11,074 nucleotides of DNA, taken from contig JBDRMN010000007.1 of assembly GCA_043812055.1 (NCBI GenBank), positions 1 to 11,074 on the forward strand, written 5' to 3'. Shown piece after piece: positions 5,648 through 11,074 of the stretch. Numbering within the stretch: the first letter of the stretch is position 1; the number at the start of each line of letters is the position of its first letter. This DNA is from JBDRMN01 sp043812055 (GTDB lineage: Bacteria; Patescibacteriota; Gracilibacteria; JAHISY01). The position numbers and the translations under genes were made by a program. The notes under the pieces are model-generated. The model did not search any database, was not told where the DNA came from, and saw nothing but the letters and a program-made list of their open reading frames with translations.

Positions 5648-6214
5648 CTAGGCGAGAATGTAGGCAGATTCAAGCCCAGAAGAGCCCACCAAAAAATTAT
5701 TTCTTTGGGTTGGTTTCCCTAAGACAACTTTAGGGCCAAGCCCAACCCTTGCAAAAGGACTTCTCACACTTAAACCTCTTTTGATTGGCATTTCTGCGTC
5801 TACATTAAATTTAGCACCAACTACATTTTTCGCTTGAATGTTTTTCAACTCAATATCAACAGGGTTTTCAAACATTTTTTTCATTTCAGGACTTGAGGTG
5901 TTTCCTTTTAGGCCAACAACATTTTCATCTGCTTTAATGTTTTCAAGCAAAATCGAGATCTTTGGATTAGAAGATGCTACCTTTTCTCCCTCAAGCTTTT
6001 GGTCTATCGCAATAACAAATCCAAGTATTTCTTCAATGGTTAATTTTTGGCGTTGCACGTCAATCACTTCTTTCGAGCCAACTAAAACTTGCCACAGGGC
6101 ATCAACTGGTGGAATTAGTTTTAGGAACGATGTAAGCGCGTTTTTGTTGCGAATTGATTTTTCTTTCTTGGAAAGTAATTCTTCGATTTTTTGCTTTATT
6201 TTTGTTGCATCCAT
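5648..6214 (-). CDS. Hypothetical protein, 188 aa
   Basis: I chose the ATG at 6214 (MDATKIKQKIEELLSKKEKS) over the upstream TTG at 6274, because the intervening 20 codons look untranslated. The first ~80 residues are helix-rich (KIKQKIEELLSKKEKSIRNK, then LIPPVDALWQVLVGSKEVID and LTIEEILGFVIAIDQKLEGE), with Lys/Glu-rich coiled-coil-like character. The C-terminal half is polar, with little predicted order. The last ~12 residues (VGSSGLESAYILA) are read antisense through a tRNA 3'-end-like fragment at 5669-5691, so the natural C terminus may have been lost. There are no signal peptide, membrane segments or enzymatic motifs. The gene is AT-rich relative to uvrB and follows it on the same strand after about 110 bp. 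Confidence 0.6.
   Translation of the reverse strand: MDATKIKQKIEELLSKKEKSIRNKNALTSFLKLIPPVDALWQVLVGSKEVIDVQRQKLTIEEILGFVIAIDQKLEGEKVASSNPKISILLENIKADENVVGLKGNTSSPEMKKMFENPVDIELKNIQAKNVVGAKFNVDAEMPIKRGLSVRSPFARVGLGPKVVLGKPTQRNNFLVGSSGLESAYILA
5669..5691 (+). repeat. tRNA 3'-end-like remnant
   Basis: These 23 bases match the 3' end of the tRNA (4879-4901) at 18 positions, sharing TTCAAG at the T loop and the terminal CCCACCA. The T stem is not paired and no GGGCTCT-like 5' acceptor strand lies upstream, so this is not a tRNA gene. It resembles one end of an integration site or the end of another tRNA left by a rearrangement. Confidence 0.5.
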
Positions 6215-6290
6215 AAAAATTTTGGTTAAAAATCTAAAGTGTCGGGATTTTAGTGAAAAGACTTCATTTTGCAACTACTTTCCACCTTAT

Positions 6291-6322
6291 TGCACATTGA
6301 ACATTGCACACTGCACATTGAA
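6291..6322. repeat. Short direct repeat between uvrB and the hypothetical gene
   Basis: TGCACATTGAA occurs at 6291 and again at 6312, with the related CATTGCACAC between, giving three degenerate ~10-11-nt units. It lies just downstream of the uvrB stop. No hairpin with a T tract is present, so it does not look like a terminator. Confidence 0.5.
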
Positions 6323-6324
6323 AA

Positions 6325-8319
6325 TCAATTCTTCCTCACCCTCGTCTTCCCCTTCCCTTTCAACTCCAGGAAAGCATCGATCTGGTCACGCAGCTCAGCA
6401 GCTTTTTCAAATTCCAGGTTCTGCGACGCCATGTCCATCTCTACCTCCAGTTGCCCGATGATGTGATCGAGTTCTTCAGTCGGGACTTTGCTGGGATCGA
6501 TCTTCTTCGCATGTTCCTCGTGTTTTTGACCTGCAATGTCGGCCACAGACTTTTTGATCGTCTGCGGAGTGATGCCGTGTTTTTTATTGTGGGCTCTCTG
6601 GATTTTCCGGCGACGGCTGGTTTCATCGATTGCCGCCTTCATCGAGTCGGTTTCCCGATCGGCGAACATGATTACGTGGCCGTTTACGTTCCGGGCGCAG
6701 CGACCGATCGTTTGGACTAGCGAGCGGGCGGAGCGCAGGAAACCTTCCTTGTCCGCATCAAGGATCAGGATCGTGGAAACTTCGGGTAGGTCGAGCCCTT
6801 CGCGGAGGAGATTGATCCCCACCAGGACGTCGAATTTCCCCAAACGTAAATCACGCAAGATTTCGATCCGGTCCATCGTATCCACATCGGAATGGAGGTA
6901 GCGCACCCTGATCCCGTTTTCGGTGAGGAACTCTGTGAGTGCCTCGGACGACTTCTTGGTCAGTGTCGTGATCAGGACTCTTTCTCCGCGCTTAACGGTA
7001 TCTTCAATCTCCTGGAAAACCACATCCATCTGGCCTTTGGTGGGTTTCACTTCGATACCCGGATCGAGCAGGCCGGTTGGCCGGACGATCATTTCAGCAA
7101 CGTTTTTCTTCGACTTTTTGAACTCATAATCGGCCGGGGTGGCCGAGATATAAACCGTCGGCCCCATGCGCTTCTCGAATTCGGTGAATTTCAGCGGACG
7201 GTTGTCCATCGCACTGGGGAGCCGGAAACCGTGTTCGATCAGCGTTTGCTTGCGGGAACGATTCCCCTCATACATGCCCCCGATCTGCGGAACGGTAACG
7301 TGGGACTCGTCGATAAAGAGGAGGTAATCCTTCGGGAAATAGTCGATCAAGGTGCTCGGCGGTTCACCCGAAGACTTACCAGAGAGATAACGCGTGTAGT
7401 TCTCGATGCCGCTGACGTAACCAACCTCCAGCATCATCTCAATATCGTATTCCGTCTTGGTTTTTAGCCGTTCCGCTTCAATATTTTTACCCAGATGCTT
7501 TAGCTCGTCTAGGCGCTGATTGAGATCTACCTTGATCTGGGCCACTGCTCCTGCGATCTTTTCCTGCGTCGTCACATCGTGCTTCGCCGGGAAAAAGGTG
7601 AATTCTTCAATTTCGTCGACAATTTCACCCGTGAAGTGATCCGCCCGGGTGACGCGTTCGATCTCATCTCCGAAGAAATCCAGACGGATAACTTCCCCGT
7701 CCGCATCCGGTGGATAGATTTCAACCACGTCTCCGAGGACATTGAACTGGCCGCGCTTGAAGTCAAGCTGGCTGCGCGTGTATTGGAGATCAACGAATTT
7801 CCGCAGCAGCTCGTCCCGCTTCCAGTTCTCGCCCAGCTTAACCGTGAATTTCAAAGCCTCGTAGGCCTTCACGTCACCCAAGCCGTAAATGCACGATACC
7901 GAAGCAACGATCACCACATCCGGACGAGTCAGTAAGGATTGCGTGGCCGCATGGCGGAACTTGGCAATCTCTTCATTGATTGACGCGTCTTTCTCGATGT
8001 AAGTATCGGTTGCTGGCATGTAAGCCTCCGGCTGGTAGTAATCGTAGTAACTCACGAAATAGTGCACTGCGTTCTTTGGAAAAAACTCGCGGAATTCCGA
8101 ACAAAGTTGCGCGGCTAGGGTTTTATTTTGGGAAACAATCAGTGCGGGCCGCTGCAGCTGCTCAATCACATTCGCCATCGCGAAAGTCTTACCACTACCT
8201 GTAACCCCGAGCAGCGTCTGATCGTGCACGTTCGCCTTCAGGGCTTTCACCATCTGCGCAATCGCCGCCGGTTGATCACCGGCGGGTTTGAAATTCGAAA
8301 CGAGTTTGAACTTGTTCAT
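6325..8319 (-). CDS. uvrB: UvrABC system protein B
   Basis: UvrB is the damage-verifying helicase-like subunit of nucleotide excision repair: UvrA loads it, it probes the strand with a beta-hairpin, then recruits UvrC for incision. The 664-residue protein is full length. It has Walker A GVTGSGKT (38-45), the hairpin region YYDYYQPEAYMP (~91-102), a DESH box (337-340), helicase motifs LLREGLDLPEVSTILILDAD and QTIGRCARN, and the C-terminal UVR motif (LEFEKAAELRDQIDAF) that contacts UvrC or UvrA. The start MNKFKLVSNFKPAGDQP is standard. The gene lies 18 bp after the transposase gene on the same strand, so it may be co-transcribed from efp; no good promoter is seen in the gap. The single-domain GIY-YIG protein nearby is not UvrC. 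Confidence 0.98.
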   Translation of the reverse strand: MNKFKLVSNFKPAGDQPAAIAQMVKALKANVHDQTLLGVTGSGKTFAMANVIEQLQRPALIVSQNKTLAAQLCSEFREFFPKNAVHYFVSYYDYYQPEAYMPATDTYIEKDASINEEIAKFRHAATQSLLTRPDVVIVASVSCIYGLGDVKAYEALKFTVKLGENWKRDELLRKFVDLQYTRSQLDFKRGQFNVLGDVVEIYPPDADGEVIRLDFFGDEIERVTRADHFTGEIVDEIEEFTFFPAKHDVTTQEKIAGAVAQIKVDLNQRLDELKHLGKNIEAERLKTKTEYDIEMMLEVGYVSGIENYTRYLSGKSSGEPPSTLIDYFPKDYLLFIDESHVTVPQIGGMYEGNRSRKQTLIEHGFRLPSAMDNRPLKFTEFEKRMGPTVYISATPADYEFKKSKKNVAEMIVRPTGLLDPGIEVKPTKGQMDVVFQEIEDTVKRGERVLITTLTKKSSEALTEFLTENGIRVRYLHSDVDTMDRIEILRDLRLGKFDVLVGINLLREGLDLPEVSTILILDADKEGFLRSARSLVQTIGRCARNVNGHVIMFADRETDSMKAAIDETSRRRKIQRAHNKKHGITPQTIKKSVADIAGQKHEEHAKKIDPSKVPTEELDHIIGQLEVEMDMASQNLEFEKAAELRDQIDAFLELKGKGKTRVRKN

Positions 8320-8337
8320 TAAATAAAAGGCTAGGTT

Positions 8338-8967
8338 TTAAAATTCTTTCTCGCGCTCCCAAATATCAGGATTTTGGGCAATATAAACTCGAATTTTTTC
8401 AAGCTCTGAACTACTTCCAATAATACGATCATGGAAACGAGCCTGCCAGAAGTCACCATCCCAAGAATATTTCTCACGCACCTGTTTCGTAACCGCCGAC
8501 TTGAAGGATCTAATTATCGCAGACAAGGATCTTTGTTTAGGAGAAACTTCCGATAATCGTGGATATCGTCCATGGTATTTTTTTCTATCAATAGTGTGTG
8601 TAGAAGCGTTGCATGAATCCTCGGCAGTTTCATGGTGGTTGCCGATGACGTATGTAGAAGCGTTGCATGCAACGCTTCTACAAAAGTTTTTCTGACCATC
8701 AATCACCAAAATTCCATGTAGATGGTCCGGCATCACAACAAAACGGTCCAATTGTACAAACGAAAAATGTTTAGGAATTTCCTTCCAAAATTTCTCCACA
8801 ATCCTTCCAATCTCATTTAAACCCATCTTGCCATTTCTGATCCCGCCAAAAACATATCCCCGGTCTCTCGCGCAGATCGTCACAAAATACCGCCCCGCCC
8901 TAATGTAATTCCAGTCGAGCAATCGGCGGTGTTTCGTACTACGTTTCTCTTGAGCTAATTCGGCCAT
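8338..8967 (-). CDS. REP-associated tyrosine transposase (RAYT), IS200-like
   Basis: The 209-residue protein shows the Y1 HUH fold of RAYTs: NYIRAGRYFVTICARDR near residue 20, MPDHLHGILVI with the His82-x-His84 metal pair, SLSAIIRSFKSAVTKQVRE near 147, FWQARFHDRII near 173 and the probable catalytic Tyr194 in RVYIAQNP. RAYTs cut single-stranded DNA at GTAG-marked hairpins and are thought to spread REP elements; they are usually single-copy, not self-mobile. Between the HUH motif and SLSAIIRSFK the linker is enlarged by residues translated from palindromic repeats (CRSVACNAST at 96-105, CNAST at 119-123). The frame is intact, so the enzyme could still be active. It sits between efp and uvrB with GTAG-type hairpins just upstream. 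Confidence 0.92.
   Translation of the reverse strand: MAELAQEKRSTKHRRLLDWNYIRAGRYFVTICARDRGYVFGGIRNGKMGLNEIGRIVEKFWKEIPKHFSFVQLDRFVVMPDHLHGILVIDGQKNFCRSVACNASTYVIGNHHETAEDSCNASTHTIDRKKYHGRYPRLSEVSPKQRSLSAIIRSFKSAVTKQVREKYSWDGDFWQARFHDRIIGSSSELEKIRVYIAQNPDIWEREKEF
8599..8682. repeat. REP-like palindrome plus half copy inside the transposase gene
   Basis: Bases 8653-8682 are a perfect 30-nt palindrome beginning TGTAGAAGCG and ending CGCTTCTACA, centred on GCATGC. The first 17 bases recur at 8599-8615, exactly 54 bp (18 codons) away. Between them TCGGCA and TGCCGA form a smaller inverted pair. The GTAG...CTAC ends are the signature recognised by RAYT enzymes. The whole block is read in frame within the transposase linker. 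Confidence 0.88.
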
Positions 8968-8986
8968 TTAAAATTAGATTCTCTTG

Positions 8987-8995
8987 ATTCTAGCA
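8987..8995 (-). promoter_or_regulatory. Extended -10 promoter of the transposase gene
   Basis: On the minus strand TGCTAGAAT is an extended -10 (TAGAAT at 8992-8987), about 20 bp before the transposase ATG. The -35 position has only TTCGGG. The short leader fits a weakly expressed gene with its own promoter. Confidence 0.4.
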
Positions 8996-9008
8996 CAGCC
9001 ATAGTTTT

Positions 9009-9060
9009 GCCCGAAGAGTTGGGCCCGATTGATCAAGTAAAGGCAATTCATGAAGTGCCT
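9009..9060. repeat. Two further hairpins between the transposase and efp
   Basis: Bases 9009-9024 pair as GCCC...GGGC with extra G-U and A-U pairs. Bases 9041-9060 form a near-perfect 20-nt palindrome with AGGCA/TGCCT arms around TTCATGAA. With the GTAG hairpin next to them they make a cluster of three stems upstream of the transposase, like a small BIME-type array. Confidence 0.55.
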
Positions 9061-9065
9061 CAACA

Positions 9066-9094
9066 GTAGAGACACCCCGGTGGGGCGTCTCTAC
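9066..9094. repeat. REP-like GTAG hairpin over the efp stop codon
   Basis: GTAGAGAC and GTCTCTAC arms with inner CCCC/GGGG form a 29-nt hairpin with one A-C mismatch and a GGT tip. Its right arm contains the efp stop codon (TAG, 9093-9091). The ends match the GTAG...CTAC pattern of the palindrome inside the transposase gene. As RNA it could end or stabilise the efp transcript; there is no T tract. Confidence 0.8.
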
Positions 9095-9648
9095 GCCCTT
9101 TCCACATATTCCAGCGTTTCCGTATTTATCCGAACCTTTTCCCCTTCCTCGATAAAGAGTGGCACTTGAACCGAGATCCCACAATCCAGCTTGGCTGGCT
9201 TCGTGCCACCGGAAGCCGTATCACCCTTCACCCCCGGGGGCGTCTCGATAACTTTGAACTCCATCTTGATCGGCAGATTCACATTGATCGGCGTACCGTC
9301 GTAATACATCAGGTCGTACTCCTCGCCATCCTGCATAAACTGCCCGGCCTCTCCGACCGCTTCTGGTGGCAAAGAGAACTGGTCGTAATCCTCTGAATTC
9401 ATAAAGTTAAAACCCTCTCCATCCTTATAGAGGAATTGGGCCTTCTTCATGAGAATCTCGGCTGGCTGAATCTTGTCCGCGCCTTGGAAAGTTTTGGGAA
9501 TTACTTTGCCGCTTCTGAGGTTTTTCAGCTTTACCACCATCACGCCACCTTGGCGTCCGGTCTTGCTGAACTGGTTCCAGACTATCTTGTAGGGCTCACT
9601 GTCGATAGAAACATTCGTGCCAATCTTGAGATCAGTAATTTCGTACAT
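9091..9648 (-). CDS. efp: Translation elongation factor P
   Basis: EF-P enters the ribosomal E site and helps form peptide bonds at polyproline stretches. The 185-residue protein has the three usual beta-barrel domains: KOW-like residues 1-65 (MYEITDLKIG...GKVIPKTF), the OB domain with FMNSEDYDQF near 84, and the C-terminal OB domain with VPLFIEEGEKVRINTETLEYVERA. The loop that touches the P-site tRNA reads SKTGRQGGV, so the tip residue is Arg32, not the lysine of E. coli or B. subtilis EF-P. Arg32 is the residue rhamnosylated by EarP in Pseudomonas, whose loop reads KSGRN; whether it is modified here cannot be told. There is no Shine-Dalgarno before the ATG. The leader contains a strong palindrome. 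Confidence 0.97.
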   Translation of the reverse strand: MYEITDLKIGTNVSIDSEPYKIVWNQFSKTGRQGGVMVVKLKNLRSGKVIPKTFQGADKIQPAEILMKKAQFLYKDGEGFNFMNSEDYDQFSLPPEAVGEAGQFMQDGEEYDLMYYDGTPINVNLPIKMEFKVIETPPGVKGDTASGGTKPAKLDCGISVQVPLFIEEGEKVRINTETLEYVERA

Positions 9649-9680
9649 GGGAAGGATGTTAATCTTGTCCGCTATGGTCA

Positions 9681-9723
9681 GACAAGGAAGTCCGACTTGT
9701 CCCCGAATCCCGCGTACGCGGGA
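9681..9723 (-). promoter_or_regulatory. Hairpins in the efp leader
   Basis: Bases 9708-9723 are a perfect 16-nt palindrome (TCCCGCGTACGCGGGA), and GACAAG (9681-9686) pairs with CTTGTC (9696-9701). Both lie between the likely efp promoter and its start codon, so they would fold in the 5' end of the efp mRNA. They may be dispersed repeat units rather than a regulator. Confidence 0.45.
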
Positions 9724-9739
9724 GTAGGCGGATTGAGGG

Positions 9740-9748
9740 AGTTTAGCA
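9740..9748 (-). promoter_or_regulatory. Possible extended -10 of efp
   Basis: TGCTAAACT on the minus strand is an extended -10 with TAAACT at 9745-9740. No good -35 lies at the right spacing; a TTGACA exists further up (9784-9779), but 33 bp away. Transcription would start just before the leader palindrome. Confidence 0.3.
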
Positions 9749-9804
9749 TGCTTCAGCTTCGCGAGGATAAGTAGCTTTTGTCAATCTAACCTTTAGGCTT
9801 TTTT

Positions 9805-9905
9805 AAGCTAATTAGCAGCTTTTGTGAACTAATTTTACATTCAGCCTTGACGGGGGGTTTTCCCCATTCTAAAGTGCAGAAAACTGAACTAATTTTGTGT
9901 TCAGC
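9805..9905 (+). promoter_or_regulatory. Promoter of the MscS-like gene, flanked by a 60-bp-spaced repeat
   Basis: TTGACG (9847-9852), a 17-bp spacer and TAAAGT (9870-9875) make a good sigma70-like promoter. The spacer contains GGGG-TTTT-CCCC (9854-9865). A 21-bp sequence starting TGAACTAATTTT and ending TTCAGC occurs at 9825-9845 and again at 9885-9905, with three central differences, one copy on each side of the promoter. The second copy is itself an inverted repeat CTGAAC/GTTCAG. AAGCT/AGCTT at 9805-9821 lies further upstream. These look like protein-binding sites framing the promoter. The remaining 70 bp to the start codon show nothing else, and there is no Shine-Dalgarno. Confidence 0.5.
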
Positions 9906-9976
9906 TTGCATGGCTTCAAGCACTTATTTTATTCCCTTTAACCCGTCTAAGTCTAACCACCATAACCCCACACAAA

Positions 9977-10672
9977 ATGGATTCAACAGTTGTTACCGAT
10001 CTCGTTGACAATATCCGGGGCTCTTTCGAGAGCTTGTGGATCGGTATCCTCAGCGTGATCCCCAATATTGCCGAAGGGATCGTGATTCTCATCGTCGGTT
10101 GGATTGTCGCCAAGATCATTTCCCGGGTCATCGGAAAAATCACCGAAGTGATCCGTCTTGATCAGGTTTTGACTACCGCCGGCGTGAAGAACATTTTCCA
10201 AAAAGCCGGAATTCAGCTAAATATCGAGGCCATCTTCGAAGAAGTGACAAAATGGTTTATCCTCATCGCCTTCTTCATGTCGGCAGCCAAAGCTTTTGGT
10301 CTGCCCCAGATCAATGAATTCCTTGGTAATGTGCTGAACTACATTCCGAATGTGATTATCGCTGTCCTTATCGTGATTGCTGGTGTATTGATCGCCAACT
10401 TCGTCGCTGACCTAGCCCACGGCACGACGAAAGCAACCAAAACCGGGTCTCCGCACGTAGTGAGCACAATCGTCCGCTACGCGGTGATCATCTTCACAGT
10501 AATCGTAGCACTTGGCCAACTGCAGGTTGGCGGAAGCTTTCTGAGTTCTTTTTTCAATAATCTCGGTCTGGCTCTCGCTGCAGCTTTTGGTTTAGCCTTC
10601 GGTCTCGGCGGCAAAGAAGCTGCCGCTGACGTAATCAGAAAAGTCCGCAAGGATATCGGCGGCAAAAAGTAA
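9977..10672 (+). CDS. MscS-related membrane protein with conserved TM-helix repeats
   Basis: The 231-residue protein has about five hydrophobic segments: ~20-50 (PNIAEGIVILIVGWIVAKII), ~92-110 (FILIAFFMSAAKAFGL), ~120-146 (YIPNVIIAVLIVIAGVLIAN), ~163-183 and ~190-212. Two segments share the IPNxxxxxxILIVG/IAG repeat typical of the conserved TM helix family found in small-conductance mechanosensitive channel relatives. The last, LGLALAAAFGLAFGLGGKEAA, resembles the pore-lining TM3 of MscS with small residues and a closing GLGGK. The large cytoplasmic beta-domain of MscS is missing: the protein ends 20 residues after TM3 in a basic tail. It probably forms or modulates a channel that relieves osmotic stress; homologs such as CmpX affect membrane tension responses. 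Divergent from efp. Confidence 0.85.
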   Translation: MDSTVVTDLVDNIRGSFESLWIGILSVIPNIAEGIVILIVGWIVAKIISRVIGKITEVIRLDQVLTTAGVKNIFQKAGIQLNIEAIFEEVTKWFILIAFFMSAAKAFGLPQINEFLGNVLNYIPNVIIAVLIVIAGVLIANFVADLAHGTTKATKTGSPHVVSTIVRYAVIIFTVIVALGQLQVGGSFLSSFFNNLGLALAAAFGLAFGLGGKEAAADVIRKVRKDIGGKK

Positions 10673-10708
10673 TTCGCCTAGGCGAATTATCCCAAACCGG
10701 TTCGGGAT
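10670..10708. repeat. Two adjoining palindromes at the MscS-like stop codon
   Basis: Bases 10670-10689 are a perfect 20-nt palindrome (TAATTCGCCT and its complement) that starts with the TAA stop codon. Bases 10689-10708 form a second, near-perfect one with ATCCC/GGGAT arms around AACCGGTT. Neither has a T tract, so the real terminator is the next hairpin. Confidence 0.7.
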
Positions 10709-10739
10709 TCCATCAAAATTTTCAGAGCGGAGTGCAGCA

Positions 10740-10772
10740 AAAAAGCCCCTCCGGAGAAGGCAGGGGCTTTTT
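10740..10772. terminator. Bidirectional intrinsic terminator
   Basis: AAAAAGCCCCT, an 11-nt loop and AGGGGCTTTTT make a strong hairpin with a T run on either strand. It lies between the convergent MscS-like gene and the GDDAAA-repeat gene and can end both transcripts. Confidence 0.9.
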
Positions 10773-10789
10773 GTTTGCGGAGAAAAATA

Positions 10790-11026
10790 CTATTCGGCCT
10801 CTTCCGCAGCTTCCGGAGCAGCAGCGTCATCACCAGCAGCAGCGTCATCTCCAGCAGCAGCGTCATCTCCAGCAGCAGCATCGTCACCAGCAGCAGCGTC
10901 ATCACCAGCAGCAGCGTCATCACCAGCAGCAGCGTCATCACCAGCAGCAGCGTCATCTCCAGCAGCAGCATCGTCACCAGCAGCAGCATCGTCACCACCT
11001 TCTTCTTCTAGGAAAAACTTATTCAT
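10790..11026 (-). CDS. Acidic GDDAAA-repeat protein, 78 aa
   Basis: The product starts MNKFFLEEEGG, continues with ten copies of the hexapeptide GDDAAA and ends PEAAEEAE. It is extremely acidic, has no signal peptide, cysteine or aromatic residue beyond the start, and is probably disordered. All differences between the 18-bp repeat units are synonymous, which supports translation in this frame. The start is preceded by GGGGGTGAG at good spacing, the clearest ribosome binding site in the window, and by a perfect TATAAT. A strong terminator follows the stop, so this is a complete one-gene unit. I know no family; Ala/Asp-rich tails occur in ribosomal proteins and nucleic-acid mimics, but no function can be assigned. 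Confidence 0.72.
   Translation of the reverse strand: MNKFFLEEEGGDDAAAGDDAAAGDDAAAGDDAAAGDDAAAGDDAAAGDDAAAGDDAAAGDDAAAGDDAAAPEAAEEAE
10817..10996 (-). repeat. Ten tandem 18-bp repeats coding GDDAAA
   Basis: Ten contiguous 18-bp units fill this stretch. Read in the coding direction they use three codon versions: A (GGT GAC GAT), B (GGA GAT GAC) and C (GGT GAT GAC), each followed by three GCT codons, in the order A A B C C C A B B C. The order suggests an older A-B-C block that was duplicated, with later single-unit changes. Confidence 0.95.
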
Positions 11027-11053
11027 TCATACTCACCCCCTCTCTGCTTCAGA

Positions 11054-11059
11054 ATTATA
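11054..11059 (-). promoter_or_regulatory. -10 box of the GDDAAA-repeat gene
   Basis: A perfect TATAAT on the minus strand lies about 28 bp before the ATG. The matching -35 would fall just past the right edge of the window. Confidence 0.6.
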
Positions 11060-11074
11060 GTCATAGTCGGATTT

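Noticed and set aside
6215..6274. TTG-initiated N-terminal extension of the hypothetical protein
   Set aside because: The ATG at 6214 opens a clear Lys/Glu-rich helix; the preceding 20 codons look like intergenic sequence.
5838..6461. 207-codon plus-strand ORF
   Set aside because: It runs antisense to the hypothetical gene and into the end of uvrB; its composition (Ser/Phe-rich) is typical of a reverse-strand shadow.
6892..7467. 191-codon plus-strand ORF inside uvrB
   Set aside because: It is antisense to a fully conserved part of uvrB and has no recognisable protein features.
10817..10996. CRISPR array
   Set aside because: The 18-bp units are contiguous with no spacers and code for protein.
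10775..11011. Serine/valine-rich plus-strand ORF across the 18-bp repeats, and the Leu/Met-rich minus-strand ORF in another frame
   Set aside because: Both are other-frame readings of the GDDAAA repeats. The terminator, -10 box and ribosome binding site all support the 10790-11026 frame.

Overview
The window looks like part of a small bacterial genome, most plausibly from the Patescibacteria (Candidate Phyla Radiation). This is an inference. It rests on short tightly packed genes with few clear Shine-Dalgarno sequences, many small palindromes (including ones translated in frame inside queA and a transposase gene), and many small accessory genes inserted between housekeeping genes. TGA is used as a stop. 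No rRNA gene or taxonomic marker is present that would settle the lineage.

Layout. (1) Bases 3-2390 (+): an AT-rich STAND-type P-loop NTPase whose reading frame is open at the left edge; it is a defence-type gene with its N terminus outside the window. (2) Bases 2440-4254 (-): an operon-like run of RHH antitoxin-like gene, toxin-like gene, queA and a 51-codon ORF, joined by 1-4 nt overlaps. A decayed copy of the queA 5' end lies exactly 750 bp away, on the other side of the toxin-antitoxin pair. (3) Bases 4429-4901 (+): a GIY-YIG nuclease ORF between two interrupted copies of the 5' part of the neighbouring CAT-anticodon tRNA gene (probably tRNA-Ile2), followed by the intact tRNA. Each interrupted copy has a 22-nt insert made of two 11-nt mini-hairpins at the same tRNA position, and the two inserts are in opposite orientation. 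(4) Bases 4949-5638 (+): a SWIM zinc-finger protein, converging on a hypothetical gene (5648-6214, -) whose 3' end reads through a tRNA 3'-end-like remnant. (5) Bases 6325-9648 (-): efp, a RAYT/IS200-like transposase and uvrB. REP-like GTAG...CTAC hairpins sit at the efp stop codon and inside the transposase gene. (6) Bases 9649-9976: the divergent region between efp and an MscS-type membrane protein gene (+), with a promoter framed by two repeats 60 bp apart. (7) A bidirectional terminator separates that gene from a minus-strand gene for a ten-fold GDDAAA repeat protein with a clear -10 box and ribosome binding site.

How the parts fit. queA (queuosine in tRNA), efp (polyproline stalling) and uvrB (nucleotide excision repair) are the conserved core. 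The stretch from queA to uvrB looks like an insertion hot spot. Three junctions there carry duplicated gene ends (queA 5' end, tRNA 5' end, tRNA 3' end), as expected if small cassettes arrived next to these genes while an intact copy was kept or rebuilt. The strongest candidate for an undescribed system is the GIY-YIG cassette with its tRNA-derived flanks.
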